NCBI GenBank assembly: GCA_946495655.1
Contig: CAMMDS010000004.1
Span: 1-64,000 of the forward strand
Origin: an uncultured Clostridium sp.
GTDB taxonomy: Bacteria > Bacillota > Clostridia > TANB77 > CAG-508
Direction: 5' to 3'
DNA length: 64,000 nt
Within the stretch, counting starts at the first letter, position 1; every line of letters begins with the position of its first letter. The notes under the pieces are model-generated. The model made no database searches. It was given only the letters and a program-made list of their open reading frames with translations, and was not told where the DNA came from. A program made the translations under genes and the position numbers. This document shows positions 62,682 to 64,000 of this stretch, piece after piece.

Positions 62682-64000
62682 TTACCTTTTTCTTCTTCTA
62701 ACTACCCACACTATAATTCCAATTATAATGATTATTGCAGGTATCGCAAATATTATTGAAAGAATTATAGTATTTTGTTCTTGAGTTACTGTATATGTTG
62801 AAACTTCAGCATCTTTTCTTATTGTAATCATGTTGTCTCTTTCTGTTAAATATGCAATAGAATTCATTGCTAAATCTTCATTGTTATAAAAATCTAGAGC
62901 ATAACTAAAATATTCTTGGCTAATTGCTATTCTTAGGTTTGTTATAAATATATTATTTGAATAAACAATTAATTCTGATGTAGTTTCTTCATCTATTGTC
63001 TTTTTTACTAATGCTCCTACTGTAGCACTTGGTGAATCTTCATCATCCTCTGTTTTTGAATTAGATTCTAGTGAATAATCTGTTCTATAAAAAGATTCTG
63101 TACTTGTAGTTGCTAATGTTTCTATTTCTACTCCTAGTTCTTCTAATTCTGCACTATCTGCCACATCTATTCTACCTGTTGTCATAAAACATGCATTCAT
63201 ATTCATATTAGTTTCTTGAGTTACGCTAGTATATGGACTTACAGTAACTAATATTGCAGATGGTGTTCCATAAAGCATTTTGCTACTATCTTGTTCTAAC
63301 ATTACTCCCTCTGAAATGCTTACCCCATATTCATCTAATATATCTTGGAAATTTGGCATTTCTTTTCCTGTTGTATTTGGATCAGAGAATAATATAATCT
63401 TTCCTCCAGCTTGAATATAATCTAATATCGCATCTCTTTCCGCTTCTGTTATATCTTCTGATAGAGTTGTTATCATTAATACTGCAGCATCTTCTGGAAT
63501 TTCTCCTGCTGTCAATAAATCTAAATCATTAAACTCATAAGCTTCATCTTGTAGATCTTGTATGAAATAGTAATAATAATCTGATGAATATTTGTTATGT
63601 CCTGTTAAATTATATATTACTGGTTTTTCTTCAGTTGTTACATCTATTATCGCATTTGTTAATGCCTCTTCTGTTATATCCTTTTGTTGATATGTTGTAT
63701 AATCTATGGTATATAAATCATAACTAGAAAGTACTTTAGATTTATCTCCACTTTTTACAATTATTGCATAGCTATCTGATGTTAATCCATATTCATCTGT
63801 TAAATCTGGTCTAGATGTAACATCATTTACAACTTCTACTTTTATTTTATCATTTACACTATTATATTTATTTGCATAATCTTCTTGAGATTCAGACATA
63901 TTAACTAATATGATTTCTACATCTTCATCTATTGATTCTGCTATATCTTTTGATTGTTCTGATAAACTATATATTTTATCTTCTGTAAAATCAAAATCTG
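62682..64000 (-). CDS. GldG-like ABC-associated protein, partial
   Basis: The gene continues off the right edge: the frame is open upstream of the first ATG (63899) to the window end, with DFTEDKIYSLSEQSKDIAES and DEDVEIILVN before it, the usual start of a GldG/DUF4350-like periplasmic domain. The visible part ends with one membrane helix and a basic tail (IIIIGIIVWVVRRRKR). Such proteins are encoded with an ABC transporter (GldF/GldA type) that would lie beyond the window. The role in transport or gliding-type export is by family only. Confidence 0.85.
   Translation of the reverse strand, partial: DFDFTEDKIYSLSEQSKDIAESIDEDVEIILVNMSESQEDYANKYNSVNDKIKVEVVNDVTSRPDLTDEYGLTSDSYAIIVKSGDKSKVLSSYDLYTIDYTTYQQKDITEEALTNAIIDVTTEEKPVIYNLTGHNKYSSDYYYYFIQDLQDEAYEFNDLDLLTAGEIPEDAAVLMITTLSEDITEAERDAILDYIQAGGKIILFSDPNTTGKEMPNFQDILDEYGVSISEGVMLEQDSSKMLYGTPSAILVTVSPYTSVTQETNMNMNACFMTTGRIDVADSAELEELGVEIETLATTSTESFYRTDYSLESNSKTEDDEDSPSATVGALVKKTIDEETTSELIVYSNNIFITNLRIAISQEYFSYALDFYNNEDLAMNSIAYLTERDNMITIRKDAEVSTYTVTQEQNTIILSIIFAIPAIIIIIGIIVWVVRRRKR

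Overview
The window is very AT-rich DNA, with Shine-Dalgarno sites of the AAGGAGG type and occasional TTG/GTG starts. It carries a Spo0E-family sporulation phosphatase, anaerobic ribonucleotide reductase (nrdD/nrdG), desulfoferrodoxin, ComEA, LCP and M16 (YmfF/YmfH-type) proteins. This fits an anaerobic, probably spore-forming, low-GC Firmicute of class Clostridia, perhaps an uncultivated gut lineage. The lineage is inferred from gene content only.

Layout. 1-3.3 kb (minus): end of a Firmicute-type type IV secretion locus with three VirB2/TrbC-like pilins, PrgI, a VirB4-N-like membrane protein and the start of the VirB4 ATPase. 3.4-17.7 kb: Spo0E-like, two M16 proteins, rpsU, a GH25-LysM lysozyme, a cysteine-synthase-like enzyme, a metallophosphoesterase, a UDP-sugar pyrophosphorylase, a degenerate YgjP-like protein, dGTPase, nrdG/nrdD and a frameshifted Crp/Fnr regulator. 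17.7-26.0 kb (minus): a compact five-gene cluster (1178-aa HhH/sigma-region-4-like protein, PLD-helicase, 53-aa protein, DndD-like SMC ATPase, 154-aa protein) that looks like a defence system I cannot match to a named type. 26.1-30.0 kb: SOD, TspO, UcpA-like SDR and a DUF2207 protein with a frameshifted end.

30.3-51.6 kb: an integrative element of about 21.3 kb inserted in initiator tRNA-fMet. An 18-bp core repeat marks both ends, and tandem integrase arm-type repeats lie about 120 bp inside each core. It carries integrase, excisionase-like, replisome organizer and DnaC-like genes but no recognisable transfer or capsid genes, so it resembles a satellite or cryptic replicating island. Its cargo is mostly defence-like: a PHP-SMC ATPase (TrlF/Ppl-like); a PLD-helicase plus Eco57I-type methylase plus PC4-like YdbC operon; XRE-Fic; and an ASCH / PIN-GNAT-EVE / XRE / ASCH module with a 30-bp perfect palindromic operator. 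Just outside the right end is a two-gene type II restriction-modification system.

54.0-64.0 kb: housekeeping and envelope genes: a membrane protein, desulfoferrodoxin, ComEA, DacA-type carboxypeptidase, LCP protein, CvpA, DUF5711, YcxB-like, YkvI-like and a partial GldG-like protein.

The strongest candidates for something undescribed are the 17.7-26.0 kb cluster, the ASCH/PIN-GNAT-EVE module, and the YdbC-containing helicase-methylase operon.
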